NCBI GenBank assembly: GCA_002118135.1
Contig: BDIU01000023.1
Coordinates: 187,296 to 251,295, forward strand
Length of the DNA stretch: 64,000 bases
DNA from: Trebouxia sp. TZW2008
Taxonomy: Eukaryota; Chlorophyta; Trebouxiophyceae; Trebouxiales; Trebouxiaceae
Direction: 5' to 3'
Below, one piece after another: positions 34,917 to 45,900 of this stretch. The translations under genes and the position numbers were made by a program. Within the stretch, counting starts at the first letter, position 1. Each line of letters opens with the position of its first letter. The notes below the pieces were generated by a model. The model had not been told where the DNA came from. It did not search any database and saw nothing but the letters and a program-made list of their open reading frames with translations.

Positions 34917-37900
34917 ATGCTAAAGCTCTTCTCTGCTGTGTTGCCGGGAGCAACGCGTGTCAGCCCATCTTCGCGCGCCTTCATTGCTCTCAACTCAAGC
35001 ACAACACAACATGCCGGATACGTTCGTTGCTTTGCCTCGCAACCTGCCCCCAGCCCCCCTGAATCTGTGAGTTGCTGTTGGCGCTCACGGCTTTCTGCAT
35101 GCTCATGCAAACGTGCACTTCATGCTAAGCCTGCATGCATGTGTTCAGCGTACCACCAAAGTGCTGATCAACGGTGAGTTCCGAGACTCCAACACAAACG
35201 AATGGGTGGAGGTCAAAAACCCGGTATGTTAGGTTGCCACCGCAAGTCAAGTTTGCATTTGTGATACAAACAACTCTGAAGCACATGCCATGCAGGCCAC
35301 ACAAGAAGTTGTATCCAGAATGCCAATTGTCACAAACAGTGAATTTGAAGAGGCAGTTCAGGCGGCCAAAGATGCATTTCCTGCATGGAAGCGTACCCCT
35401 GTGCCTCACAGGCAGAGGATCATGTTCAAATTCCAACAGCTGATCAAAGACAACATGGTGGGCCTATCATCTAATTTGTCATCTGTTTCATCATCAATTG
35501 AATGCAACTACATGCGTATGCATGCTTGCATCATGGCTTGAAAATTTGAACTGAGCATCTGCATATGTGCATGACCATCAAGTATATTGTTTGATGCATG
35601 CAGGATGCTCTTGCAGCAAATATCACACAAGAACAAGGCAAGACTCTTGCTGATGCCAAGGGTGATGTTTTCAGAGGCCTAGGTAAGTCGGAAAGCCAAA
35701 GTGCGTCGTCACTGTACCACATCAAAAGCTGTTGACATGAAACACCTGATCTCATTATGTCATCATTGTAAGACAACAGAGTGCCTTGTCATTGCAGCAT
35801 GTTCAACTCTGTTCACATGCAAGGCCTTATCCCATGTTGTCACCATTGTGATACATGCAGTGATTGCACTCAGCAAGTTGCGCAATTGTACTGGGAAGCA
35901 TAGCAAACTATCACGTCCTGACCTTTGAAACTACCAAAAATTTTGACTGCTCTTTATGTTCTGGGACATCATAAACACATGATCAAATCAAATACATCTG
36001 TGTTTGAAATCTTTTAACAATCTTAAAATAGGCCTTGTCCGGTGTGTGTTATAGAGGTGGTGGAGTATTCCTGCAACCTTGCACCAGATTTGATGGGGGA
36101 GTACATCGAGGGTGTCTCAACAGGCATGGACACATACAGCATCAAGCAACCACTGGGGGTATGTCCAATCTTTCCACATTCTGCTTTGAATCTTCTTCCT
36201 GCGTGTTACTAGCATAGCTGATGGTGGGTCGTGATGATGCCTTGACATCAAGCTTCAAGCCAACTTGTGTGGGCATGCGCTGTGTATCGCTTATACCAGT
36301 CATGAGATCAATGATTGAAACAATGCGTGAGATTAATGAGCAACATAGCTACAAACCTGATTGCTATGCGATTGATCTGTTGCTTCTGTGGCTGCTTTGA
36401 TGTTCATGCTGCTCTTGTAGGGTGGGATTGTATGATCAAGCTTTTCTGATGTAAGTACATAGCTGCTTTTGTCGCCACCACGGATGCACACAATTTTCGC
36501 ATCTTTGCTTTTACACTGCACTGCTGTTCACTGCAGCAATCTGTGTCAATATGACATACTACCTCATCAGCGTGACGAGTCAGGAACGTTAGCATTTTGT
36601 TGCTGTGCATTCAGCTGTCACTGCAATGGCAGCGGTATCAGGAGGTCACACTGTGTCCCCGTCCATATATGTGAAATGCATCCACTGCCTCATGCAAGTA
36701 TACTCAGATGCAGCACGTTTCAGTACTGGGCTGTATAGATGCTACTTGCACATGTGTAGGTATGTGCCGGAATTTGCCCTTTCAACTTCCCAGCCATGAT
36801 TCCGCTGTGGATGTTCCCAGTGGCTGTGACAGCTGGCAACACATTTGTGCTGAAGCCATCTGAAAAAGACCCTGGAGCAGCTGTCATGCTGGCAGATCTG
36901 GCTCAGCAGGCGGGCTTACCCAAGTAAGCTGTTGTCAACAGTTGCATGTCATGTTTGGGCGAAAATACATATTTCCTTGGCAGATCTGGCTCAGCAGGCA
37001 ATCTTGCCCTAGTAAGCTGTTGTCAACAGTTGTATACATTTTCTGTATGGGCCAAGACTTTTTCTTGGCAGGTGTGGCCCAGCAAGCGGGATTGCCCAAG
37101 CAAGCTGCTAGCAGACTTGTACACATTGCATCATTGAAAAGAATGGTGCATGAACCTCACCAGCAACTTCACCATCCCTTAATTCACCATTCTCTCTATT
37201 GACGATGCTGCAGCAAAGCAGTGCTTGCCCTGTCAACTAAAATATCATGATGTGGTTGCCATCCTTCAGTGAGACTATAGCATAAAGCTGTAAACTTGTC
37301 GAACTGAATCTCATTAACTTGAAGGCTTCACTTATTGCTGCCAGCATCAAACTTGTACTCAACTCAGGCTGATGAGACCTGATTTAGTGTTACTCCAGAA
37401 CATCACCCACATTGTTGTGACAGCCACCACTGTACACAGAACTTTAACTGCCAGACCAGCATGCTACATCATTGTGGTTATGTGTGTATGCAGGGGTGTG
37501 CTCAATATTGTGCATGGCACACGAGATGTGGTCAATGGCATCTTGGATCACCCAGATATCAAAGCAGTATCCTTTGTCGGCTCCAATGCAGCTGGCCGTT
37601 ACATTTCTGAAAGAGCGTCAGCCAATGGCAAGCGCGTGCAGGCAGGCTCCTTTTGACCTTCTTATGCTTCTCTTTTGTTTCCAGTTGCAACAATTGACTA
37701 TGCTGCTGCTCACCTATTTCACTGCTGCTACTACCTGTTTAGCTTCTGCTACCGCGCTCAACTTGGTCAGAGAATTTTGCGCGGCAATAGATGGCATGGT
37801 GTCTGTGGCATTGATGTCTGTCCACTGGTCCGGATCTGGCATGAGTTCAACAAAACCCAGATGTACAGCTTGCTTGCAAGACTTTGTGTACACACACACA

Positions 37901-40900
37901 CGGTGATGTCTGTCACCAGAGCAAGGTGCATCACATTGCTACATTGCTGCCTGTCATGTTGCCATGAGTAATGCATGAGTGCAACTGTGATCACCTCTCT
38001 CTCTGCTGCTGATATTACATCTGGTATAACTGCAGGCAAACAAGGGGGCCAGGAACCAAGCTATGATCATGGCAGATGCCATTCCTCAAGCAACAGCATA
38101 AATGCTAGCGTCTATGGGTGCAGCCGTCTGATCGTCAGCCTTCTTGTCCCTGATTACACATCTGCATTGGCTGCAGGCAAACAAGGGAGCCAAGAATCAT
38201 GCTGTGATCATGCCAGATGCAAACCCTGAAGCAACAGCATCAGCCCTTGTCGGGGCGTCTATGGGTGCAGCAGGGCAGCGATGCATGGCTATCTCTGCTG
38301 CTGTGTTCGTGGGCGGCATGGGCAAGTACAAAGATGCCATCATCAGCAAAGCCAAGGCTCTCAAGGTATGATACATGTTAAAGCAAATCCACACTGTGCG
38401 CAGCTGTCTGCTGCTGACTGTGTGGGCGGCATGGGCAAGTACAAAGATGCCATTGTCAGCAAAGTCAAGGCCCTCAAGGTATGATACATGTTAGTGCAAA
38501 TCTACACTGCGAGCAGCTGTCTGCTGCTGATTGTGCGGGCAGCATGGGCAAGTACAAAGATGCATGTAGTCAGCAAAGCCAACGCTCCTAAGATGTGATA
38601 CATATCGTTGCAAATCTACACTGTGTGCAGCTGTCTGGCCCATTGCTGCTCTGTTGGTGTGTACATTTGCTTATGGGCACAAGTCAAACTCCTGGTAGCC
38701 AGGAAAGGCTGAGAGAGTTGCATGTACTGAAGCTGAGCAATGACAAGTGCAGGTGTCAGCGGGGCATGAGCCTGGGTGTGATGTGGGGCCAGTCATCAGC
38801 AAGGAGTCCAAAAAACGTGTCGAGGATCTCATTGCAAGTGGAGTACAACAGGCAATGTCACTTACACTTTCTGCATTTGCAATCGTTGTATGTTTCAGCC
38901 TGACAGTCTGCACCAAATTCAGTGTATGGCACATGGACACTTATGTAGCAGTGCTGGCATGCTGTTGCCCAGTGACAAGTTTTCTGAAAAGGTGACTGAC
39001 TCACCTCAGAAATCTCCAACTATCATGCTGATTGCATGTCTGCATGATTGTGGGCTGCTCAGTGTGATCAATTTGTGTGTGCATTGCACCTCACCTCCCT
39101 TCATGTTCAACACAAATGGTTTAGGATAGCACAGGAACAAACCGCTTCAGGACAAAAAATTTCGTCAGTGAGTACCTAGCTGGGTCTGTCGAGCCTGTTT
39201 AGCACACGTTAGAATGAAATGAATGAATGAATGAATGAATGAATGAATGAATGAATGAATGAATGAATGAATGAATGAGTGAGTCCATCTGGTGTGCCAA
39301 AAGTGTGTCTGTGTGGTTGCAGGGTGCTCAATGTGATTCAGTGGTGTGTGCATTGCATCGGCATGCCATGTGTCTGTCTGTGTGGTTGCAGCGTGCCCAG
39401 TGTGATCAAGCTGTTAACATTGGCTTGAAAAACAATTTTGAAGCCACCGAAAATCAGATCAACATTGAACAAAAGCAGCGCATTGAAGCGCTTCAGCAGC
39501 TGTGTGCATTGCATCTAGCATGCCATTTGTCTGTCTGTATGGTCGCAGCATGCCCAATGTGATCAATTTGTGTATGCATTGCATCTAGCATGCCTCTTTG
39601 TGGTTGCAGGGTGCTCAGTGTGATCTGGATGGACGTGGCATCAAGGTGCAAGATTATGAGCAGGGCAACTTTGTGGGCCCTACCATCCTGAGCAATGTCA
39701 AGCCAAACATGGACTGCTACAACGAGGAGATCTTCGGCCCTGTGCTGGTCTGTTTAGAGGTGAGCTCTCAGCATCTGCATTGCACTCATGCAATGGTTGT
39801 GATGCTTGTCATCTTGTTATGTGAACTCATTAGTGACAAATACCTGATTATGTGCTGTTGTTGATGTTCATGCAAGTCAAGCTGCTGCAGGCAGAGATTG
39901 TGCATGAGGTTTTTGCATCTGTGAACAGCAGTTCTCCCAAAAACAGCACAGTCATACTTACTGTACTCAACTTGATATTTTGTGCAAGTGTTGAACATTG
40001 ACAGCCAGTGCTATGCTCGCAGGCAAAAACCCTGGAGCAGTCATTGTCATGACTGGAGCAGTGGCCTTCTTGCTTGACTAGTTGTCGCTTTCACCAGTCA
40101 ATGCTGTGAATGCAGGCAGAGACCCTGGAGGAGGCCATTGCTGTGTGAAACAGCAATCTGCATGGCAACAACACAGCTATTGCCAAATTGTTTAGCAAAA
40201 GGTTGTACAACTGTTTGCCAATACACCTCCCAGTGTGTGGCTCTTACTGCGGCTCCTCTGCCTCTGCAAACTGGTATCCTTGAGATTGCGTTTGCAGGCA
40301 GAAAACTTGGATGAGGCCTTTGCCCTTGTTATTCAGCAATGCCCACAGCAACAGCACTGCCATCTTCACCAAATTCAGCCCTCTAGCTTTGTTGAATGTT
40401 GGGCAATGACAGCCAAGAAGGAAAAGAGGCAGCCAGCAAAACTCACATGAAATGCTGTGTCTGCAGGCAGAGATGAGGCCAATGCACTTGCAAACAGCAA
40501 TCCCCAAGACAATGGCACAGTCACCTTTACCAAGTTCAGCCCTCTAGCTTTTGTGATGGCTGGGCACTGACAGCCGAGAAGAAAAAGAGGCAGACCGCAA
40601 AACTCACATGAAATGCTGTGTCTGCAGGCAGAGAACTTTGGTGAGGCCATTGCACTTGTGAACAGCAATGCCCATGGCAACAGCACTGCCATCTTCACCA
40701 AAATCAGCCTTGTTGCTTTGTTGAATGCTGGGCATTGACAGCCATGAAGAAGAAGAAAGAGGAGGGAAATAACAAAATGCCATGCTGTGTCTGCAGGCAG
40801 AGAATCTGAATGAGGCCATTGCACTTGTGAACAGCACTCCTCACGGAAATGGCACAGCCATCTTCACAAACCTGATCATGTAATGCACTGTCGCACATAC

Positions 40901-41358
40901 ACAGCCAATGCACCTCCCATGTTGTGCCTCTTACTGCAGCTCCTGCGCCCTTCAAGATTGATATCCTGCCTATTGCATTTGCAGGCAGAAAACTTGGATG
41001 AGGCCATCGCACTTGTGAACAGCAACCCTCACGGCAACGGCACAGCAATCTTCACCAAATCCGGCCCAGCAGCACGCAAGTACCAGAATGAAATCGAAGT
41101 TGGCATGGTGGGAGTGAATGTACCCATCCCAGTGCCACTACCGTTCTTCTCCTTCACCGGCTGGAGAGGCTCGTTTGATGGAGATTTGCATATGTAAGCA
41201 CTCACATTAGCACAGAATTGAACTGCATAATTGTTACTGGGCAGACGTCTATCATCAAGTGCACATATGGGAGTGCATGCTGATTCGCGTCCCTGGTATT
41301 TGATACGCAACTGCGTGTTGAAATGCATGTCTTGCCCCCCCCCCCCCCCCCCCCCACC

Positions 41359-41390
<32 letters not shown>

Positions 41391-41774
41391 CCCCCCCCCC
41401 CGCGCATCATGAACTCTTTGCAGCATGTTTTCTTTTTCGTGGGATAGTGTCCTGGAATGGTTGCTTTCCAGAGCTGTATATTGCTTCTGCTTGAGTGGAT
41501 TACATTTGTTGACATGTGCACATCATAGTTTGCCGGCTATATTGGGCTGTCCCGATTTGTGGCTAGCTCGCGCTTGCGGGGCCATAAGTGTCAAGTCAGT
41601 CAATCAATCACTTTGTGATGGGGTTCCTGACAGTGATGTGCATTGTACAGGTACGGCAAGGCTGGTGTGCAGTTCTTCACGCAGACAAAGACAGTGACCA
41701 CCAACTGGAAGTCTGCAGATGAGGCGATAGGCACAAAAGCGCCTGGCCTTGCAGGCGTTGGCAGTGACTTGTAA
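34917..41774 (+). CDS. Methylmalonate-semialdehyde dehydrogenase, mitochondrial (ALDH6)
   Basis: CoA-acylating dehydrogenase of valine and pyrimidine catabolism; converts methylmalonate semialdehyde to propionyl-CoA. Exons: 34917-35066, 35149-35223, 35296-35457, 35604-35682, 36055-36158, 36760-36923, 37494-37641, 38177-38365, 38753-38851, 39610-39759, 40985-41193 and 41651-41774, all in phase. Exon 1 is a mitochondrial presequence ([19 protein letters not shown]). Family motifs follow: [30 protein letters not shown], catalytic Cys in [17 protein letters not shown], then [19 protein letters not shown]. Two introns, after 37641 and 38851, need GC donors (CAG then GC). The introns are filled with partial copies of neighbouring exons, but the coding exons themselves are intact, so it should be functional. 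Confidence 0.96.
36975..37120 (+). repeat. Copies of the 3' end of MMSDH exon 6
   Basis: The exon end plus donor (CAGATCTGGCTCAGCAGGC, then TAAGCTGTTGTCAACAGTTG) recurs almost exactly at 36979-37035 and more degenerately at 37064-37118, where the donor reads GCAAGC. All lie downstream of the intact exon (36760-36923). Confidence 0.9.
38010..38135 (+). repeat. Pseudo-copy of the 5' part of MMSDH exon 8
   Basis: After an acceptor-like CTGCAG, 38036-38130 repeats the start of the real exon at 38177 (GCAAACAAGGG, GATGC, GCGTCTATGGGTGCAGC). In the exon frame it has a TAA at 38099-38101, so it could not replace the exon. Confidence 0.9.
38415..38650 (+). repeat. Copies of the 3' end of MMSDH exon 8
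   Basis: A unit of about 110 bases (GGCATGGGCAAGTACAAAGATG, shortened here to its first bases GGCATGGGCAAGTACAAAG, then GTATGATACATGTTA and CTACACTG) follows the real exon end at 38365 twice more, near 38425 and 38538. A last intron-only fragment reaches about 38635. The third copy has a frameshift and a damaged donor. Confidence 0.9.
39045..39605 (+). repeat. Copies of the acceptor and start of MMSDH exon 10
   Basis: The phrase GTGGTTGCAGGGTGCTCA and its AGTGTGATC continuation recur in degenerate form near 39050, 39315, 39390 and 39545 before the real exon at 39610. The intron tail (TGTGTGCATTGCATC, AGCATGCC) is duplicated with them. Confidence 0.8.
39213..39278. repeat. (TGAA)n microsatellite
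   Basis: About 16 tetramers in the MMSDH intron before exon 10, lying inside the array of acceptor copies. Confidence 0.95.
40018..40865 (+). repeat. Six degenerate copies of the 5' part of MMSDH exon 11
   Basis: Acceptor-like CAGGCA motifs followed by exon-like sequence start near 40021, 40115, 40296, 40465, 40626 and 40796, ahead of the intact exon at 40985. The copies resemble the start of the exon ([20 protein letters not shown]); the second keeps ETLEEAIAV and then hits TGA, and others have shifts or stops. Spacing is about 95 to 190 bases. Confidence 0.93.
41335..41401. repeat. Poly(C) tract
   Basis: Sixty-seven bases, nearly all C, broken by two A and a G, in the last MMSDH intron. 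The complementary strand is a G-run array able to form quadruplexes. Read length through it is probably unreliable. Confidence 0.95.
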
Positions 41775-42903
41775 ATGCTCTCCCCTTTGCCTTTGCCCCT
41801 TGCGCAATTTGGTATGAAGCGAGGCAACAAATCCAGAAGACAAAAAGTCTTTGCCGTCAGGCATCACAACAGGAGCCTCTGTCTAAAGAGGGAGGCTGGA
41901 AAGAAATCTATGTCAGTGCTTGCCAGAGATGGGTTCTGCATAGGTGCCACAGACCCTAGAGGCACTGCACAACATGCAGTGTCCAGGCAATCATTCGCTG
42001 CAACTCTGGGAGCAATTGTGGTCAATTATCAATATCACTGACAGCTTTTTCCAATCAGCAGTACTGCTAGTCAGCGCACAACAGATGCTGGCTGCGTGCC
42101 AAGAGTCTCTTGAGGCAAGGCTTTGTCTTGTGCTTCCTCTGTCAATGGAGTCACCAGCCAACTTGAAGAGCGTCCAGCTTACTGTTGGGCTTCATCTGTT
42201 TTGGTGCACATTGGCAACATGCTGAACAACAGACACCAGTGTGCAACTACAGTTCAGTAAGTGCGCAACGGTTACAGCGTGCAGCTTGCATGACACAATC
42301 GCACGTGTGAGTGTGCAGGACGCTTTGCCTATTGAGAACCCTTCAAAGTTGCCTGACACTCAACAGCCTGTCACAGTGTGATTTTACTGCTGGCAAAGTT
42401 TCGTCAATGTGCAAGCAGAGCATTCAGTACAGAGCTGCAATAAGCCAACAATCCATCTGAACGTGACTGGCGAGGACCCTAGAGCCCAATGTACACGAGC
42501 AATCCTTCAATGGCTTGCCTAGCCTGTGTTGGCAGCTGCCGCAGCCAGTCCTAGTATGTGCCGCCGCCACACTTACTAAGCGGAGAAATTTCGTAGTCAT
42601 GGTCAAGACTTCCATTGCAGCGCGTCATCAAGTACAGAGTAGTCTAAAGTGATCTCGCAATAAATAGAGGTGAACGATTGCGACATACGCTCCGTCATGC
42701 CCGTGCAATGACGCCTCGCAAGCTCCGTACGCTCGCAAGCTGGCACTCCTCTCGGTTGGTGCACCATGCTCGCCCAGCTAAGCAGCGACACCGCCGCTGC
42801 AACGAAGGGTTAGCGCTTCTCATGTCCTGCGCCGCACACGGAGCTCTTCTCTTGACCGTCACTTCTGACTTGTGTTAGCGCGACATATCGCCATCAGGCG
42901 TCT
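41775..42903. other. Intergenic: MMSDH 3' flank and glycoprotein promoter
   Basis: About 1.1 kb between two plus-strand genes. It contains one copy of the 65-bp dispersed repeat. A frame at 42678-42878 is basic and Arg-rich but has no recognisable domain, and I do not call it. Confidence 0.55.
41835..41898 (-). repeat. About 65-bp dispersed repeat, copy 3 (inverted)
   Basis: Contains GAAGACAAAAAGTCTTTG, TCAGGCATCACAACAGGAG and CCTCTGTCTAAAGAGGGAGG, the inverse of the copies at 7958 and 43529. Confidence 0.7.
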
Positions 42904-45900
42904 ATGCGGGCAACGATCCTATGCGTCATACTGATCGCTGCAACTCGCTGTATATACGTGTCGCCGACGCGCGACCGCATAGTTACGGACACAGCCATTG
43001 CATTGCAGAGCCCACCAGGGTATGACGTGACAAGGGCCCTGCTTCTTTTGGCCTTGACAGCTTCTCGACTATGCGTATGTACCATACTATGGTATGCGTT
43101 CGTGGCAGCTCACACCGATAGTCACCAGAGTGGTCGTGCTGCAGCAGGGCCATTGCAAGTGGCAGGCAGCTCCTGGCAACAAGTGCCGTCGACGACACAG
43201 CCATTCTGAGTCAACAGCTTGCACCAGGCTGGTCCATCAACTTCAGTGGACTATTTGGCTTACAGAGTGGCAGTACACAATCGCCTCCTGAATGCATCAC
43301 ATTTCCAAAAGCTGGGGTAAACTCCTGCTGCTGCAGTGACAGGACATGATCGCCCATGCACAATCAAATTGCAAAGCATCTGGCTGCACTCTGCATCACG
43401 TTCACACATTATAGGGCAGGCATGCAGCAGCAGTGGGTACTTCCAACAGAGCAATAGCAGCGTTTGCATGGCCTTTAGGATGTGACACTTGTCACCAGTA
43501 TGTGTGAAATGTTGCGGACTTCCAATCCCAGGCTGCTTCTTTAGACAGAAACTCCCGCTATGATGTCTGACAGCACAGACTTTTCTTTTTTTCCTTGACT
43601 TACAATGGCGTTGGATCCATTGCAGGCCTGGCTATCATTCCAATGCAATGATTGCGAGGAGCTCTTTTCAATGCCCAATTGTGGAGGGTTCCAGTACAAC
43701 ATATCCACGGTCTCAAATGGTGATGCACAGCTTGCGCATGCGCTTGAGATCGCTTTAAGATACAAGCACATTGCTCCAGCATTGGTGCTGGCTGTTTCAC
43801 GCTGCACCATGGCCATGCATATTCTGCTTTCAAAGCATCATGCTGCATTCTTGAAAGCCCTTTGGCATGCATGTCTCTCTTCTTGCGTCATGACTCATTC
43901 AGGGCTTGCACTCACTTTGGTAGCAGTACTGCTGGTCATGTTGATCATGATTCACATGACTGTCATGTCACCAGCCAAAGCTAGCATAACTGTCGTGATG
44001 GACGTCAAGCTTCATATCAAGTTGCTTGCTATACATTCATGAATCATGTCGTGAACAGCCTTGCACAGCAGCAAAAGATTCCAATCACCTATTACTCAGC
44101 ATCTGTTCAATGGTCTTCTGGCCTCATCAATCCAGGTCAGCTCCACAATCCCACTTGACAAGCCTCTGCCTGGCGAGATAGGACCTGTGCCACCCACACC
44201 CAGCAATGTATGGTAGAAAGTGGGGTGACTAATCATGACTTATGTGCACCTCTTGCCTCTGCTGCTCCAGGTCAGCCCAACACAGCTCTTGCTGGATCTA
44301 ACGCAATGCAGCTGTTTCTCCACGATAGCACAGGCCAGGCAACTTGCAACTTGACCATGGGCAAGCTGAGCACTGCAAAGTCTGACAGCACATGCACTGC
44401 TGTATTGCTGCACGCCGGATCAACACCTGTGTCTGATACCTTGCCTGTGCTGCCTCAGGTCAGCCCAACACTGCTCTTCCTGGGTTCAATGCAATGCAGC
44501 TGTTTCTCCAGGATAGCACAGGCCAGGCAACTTGCAACCTAACCATGGGCAAGCAGTGCACGCCTAACCCTGACGGCACATGCACCGCTGTGTCACGCTA
44601 CCTGAATGCCCCCAGCAATCTGCCAGAATCCAGCATGGACTGCAGACCCTTTCTGTCATCAGCTGTTGCTGTTGGTTTCCAGAGCCTGCAAGACAATGTC
44701 TCTGTGTGCATTCAGTCATTGAAGCGACTGCCCAGCACAGTGGTAGCACAAGGTGGGTTCAATTGGACAAGCTGATGCCAGGCAGCATGGTTGTATGTAT
44801 CATCTCTTTGCAGCAACCAACACAGTGGTAGCACAAGGTGGGCTTGGTCACAACAGCTGACGCAGAATAACACGCGCTGACTGGTTATGCAAAAAAAGCA
44901 TGAAGTCAAGTGCATTGAGCTTGATGCATGCTGCCAGAGGCGCGTAATGCTGTCGCCTACAAGCTAATAGAGCGCTTACAAGCTTGCTGCTTGCCTGAAA
45001 GGAAGACGGCCATGTCAACCAACACCAGTCCTTATGCAGTTGTGGCTCAGCAAGAAGCACCAGTGTCAACACAAACGCAGTTCATACCAACTGCAGTGTG
45101 TGCGTGCAACTTGCAGATGTGGGACCTTTGTCAATGCCCATCCCGCCGCTGGTCAACTGTTGGTCCTTCAGTGCCTTGAATACAACTCTGGTGAGTCTCT
45201 TTTTGCTTGCTCGCCTGATCATGACGGCAGCAAATTTGCGTGACCTTGCATCCACCGCAGTTTCTACATGCCCACACCGGATAGGCACATCATGGCAGCT
45301 TCGCCAGATAGAGGAAAGCTCAAAGCTTTGTGAAAGGTCACAGGAAGTCCGATGAGCTTATCAGGCTTCAGGTCTCGGACCCGGATTATAAATGTAATTG
45401 ATTGATTGGTTGAAAGCTTACCTCATACAGCGCCTTCCTTGACTGCCTGTGCCAGATGCTTCTTGTCCACTGTCCAATTGCAGCCTACTTTTTGGCTCAA
45501 GTTATGATTTCAGCGGATGTTTCATTGTTTATCAGCTAAGACGCAGGTGTCTCTTCAGGGTCGTATCCTGCACCACAAACACTGTGCTGGTTTCATTGTG
45601 CAAATGCAATGCTGCTGCTCATGGAGTGTTGCTCATTGTCACGCTTGTGATGGAATGTTAGCTGAAAGATGCAGGTCTCATTTCCAGGCCCATAGGACAT
45701 CCTGGCATATTGTTGACAGTCTGGAGTACTCTTGTTGCAGCATTGCTATGTGCTTGCATCCAATGACAGCATGCTTTTCTCATTTGTGGAGCTTGCTTGT
45801 TTGGCAAGGTGTGCTTGGCCCTGACACTTGTTGCGGCACTGCTGCGTGCTTGCATCTAGTGACAGCGTGCTTTTCTCATTTGTGGAGCTTGCTTGTTTGG

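Noticed and set aside
34751..35062. 103-codon ATG frame overlapping the MMSDH start
   Set aside because: It conflicts with the presequence frame starting at 34917, which leads in phase into the conserved dehydrogenase exons.
40018..40865. CRISPR-like or satellite array
   Set aside because: Repeats are irregular in length and spacing, and each resembles the adjacent coding exon plus its acceptor.
34917..41774. MMSDH as a pseudogene because of stops and partial exons in it
   Set aside because: All twelve required exons are intact and phase-consistent. The stops lie only in the duplicated intronic copies.
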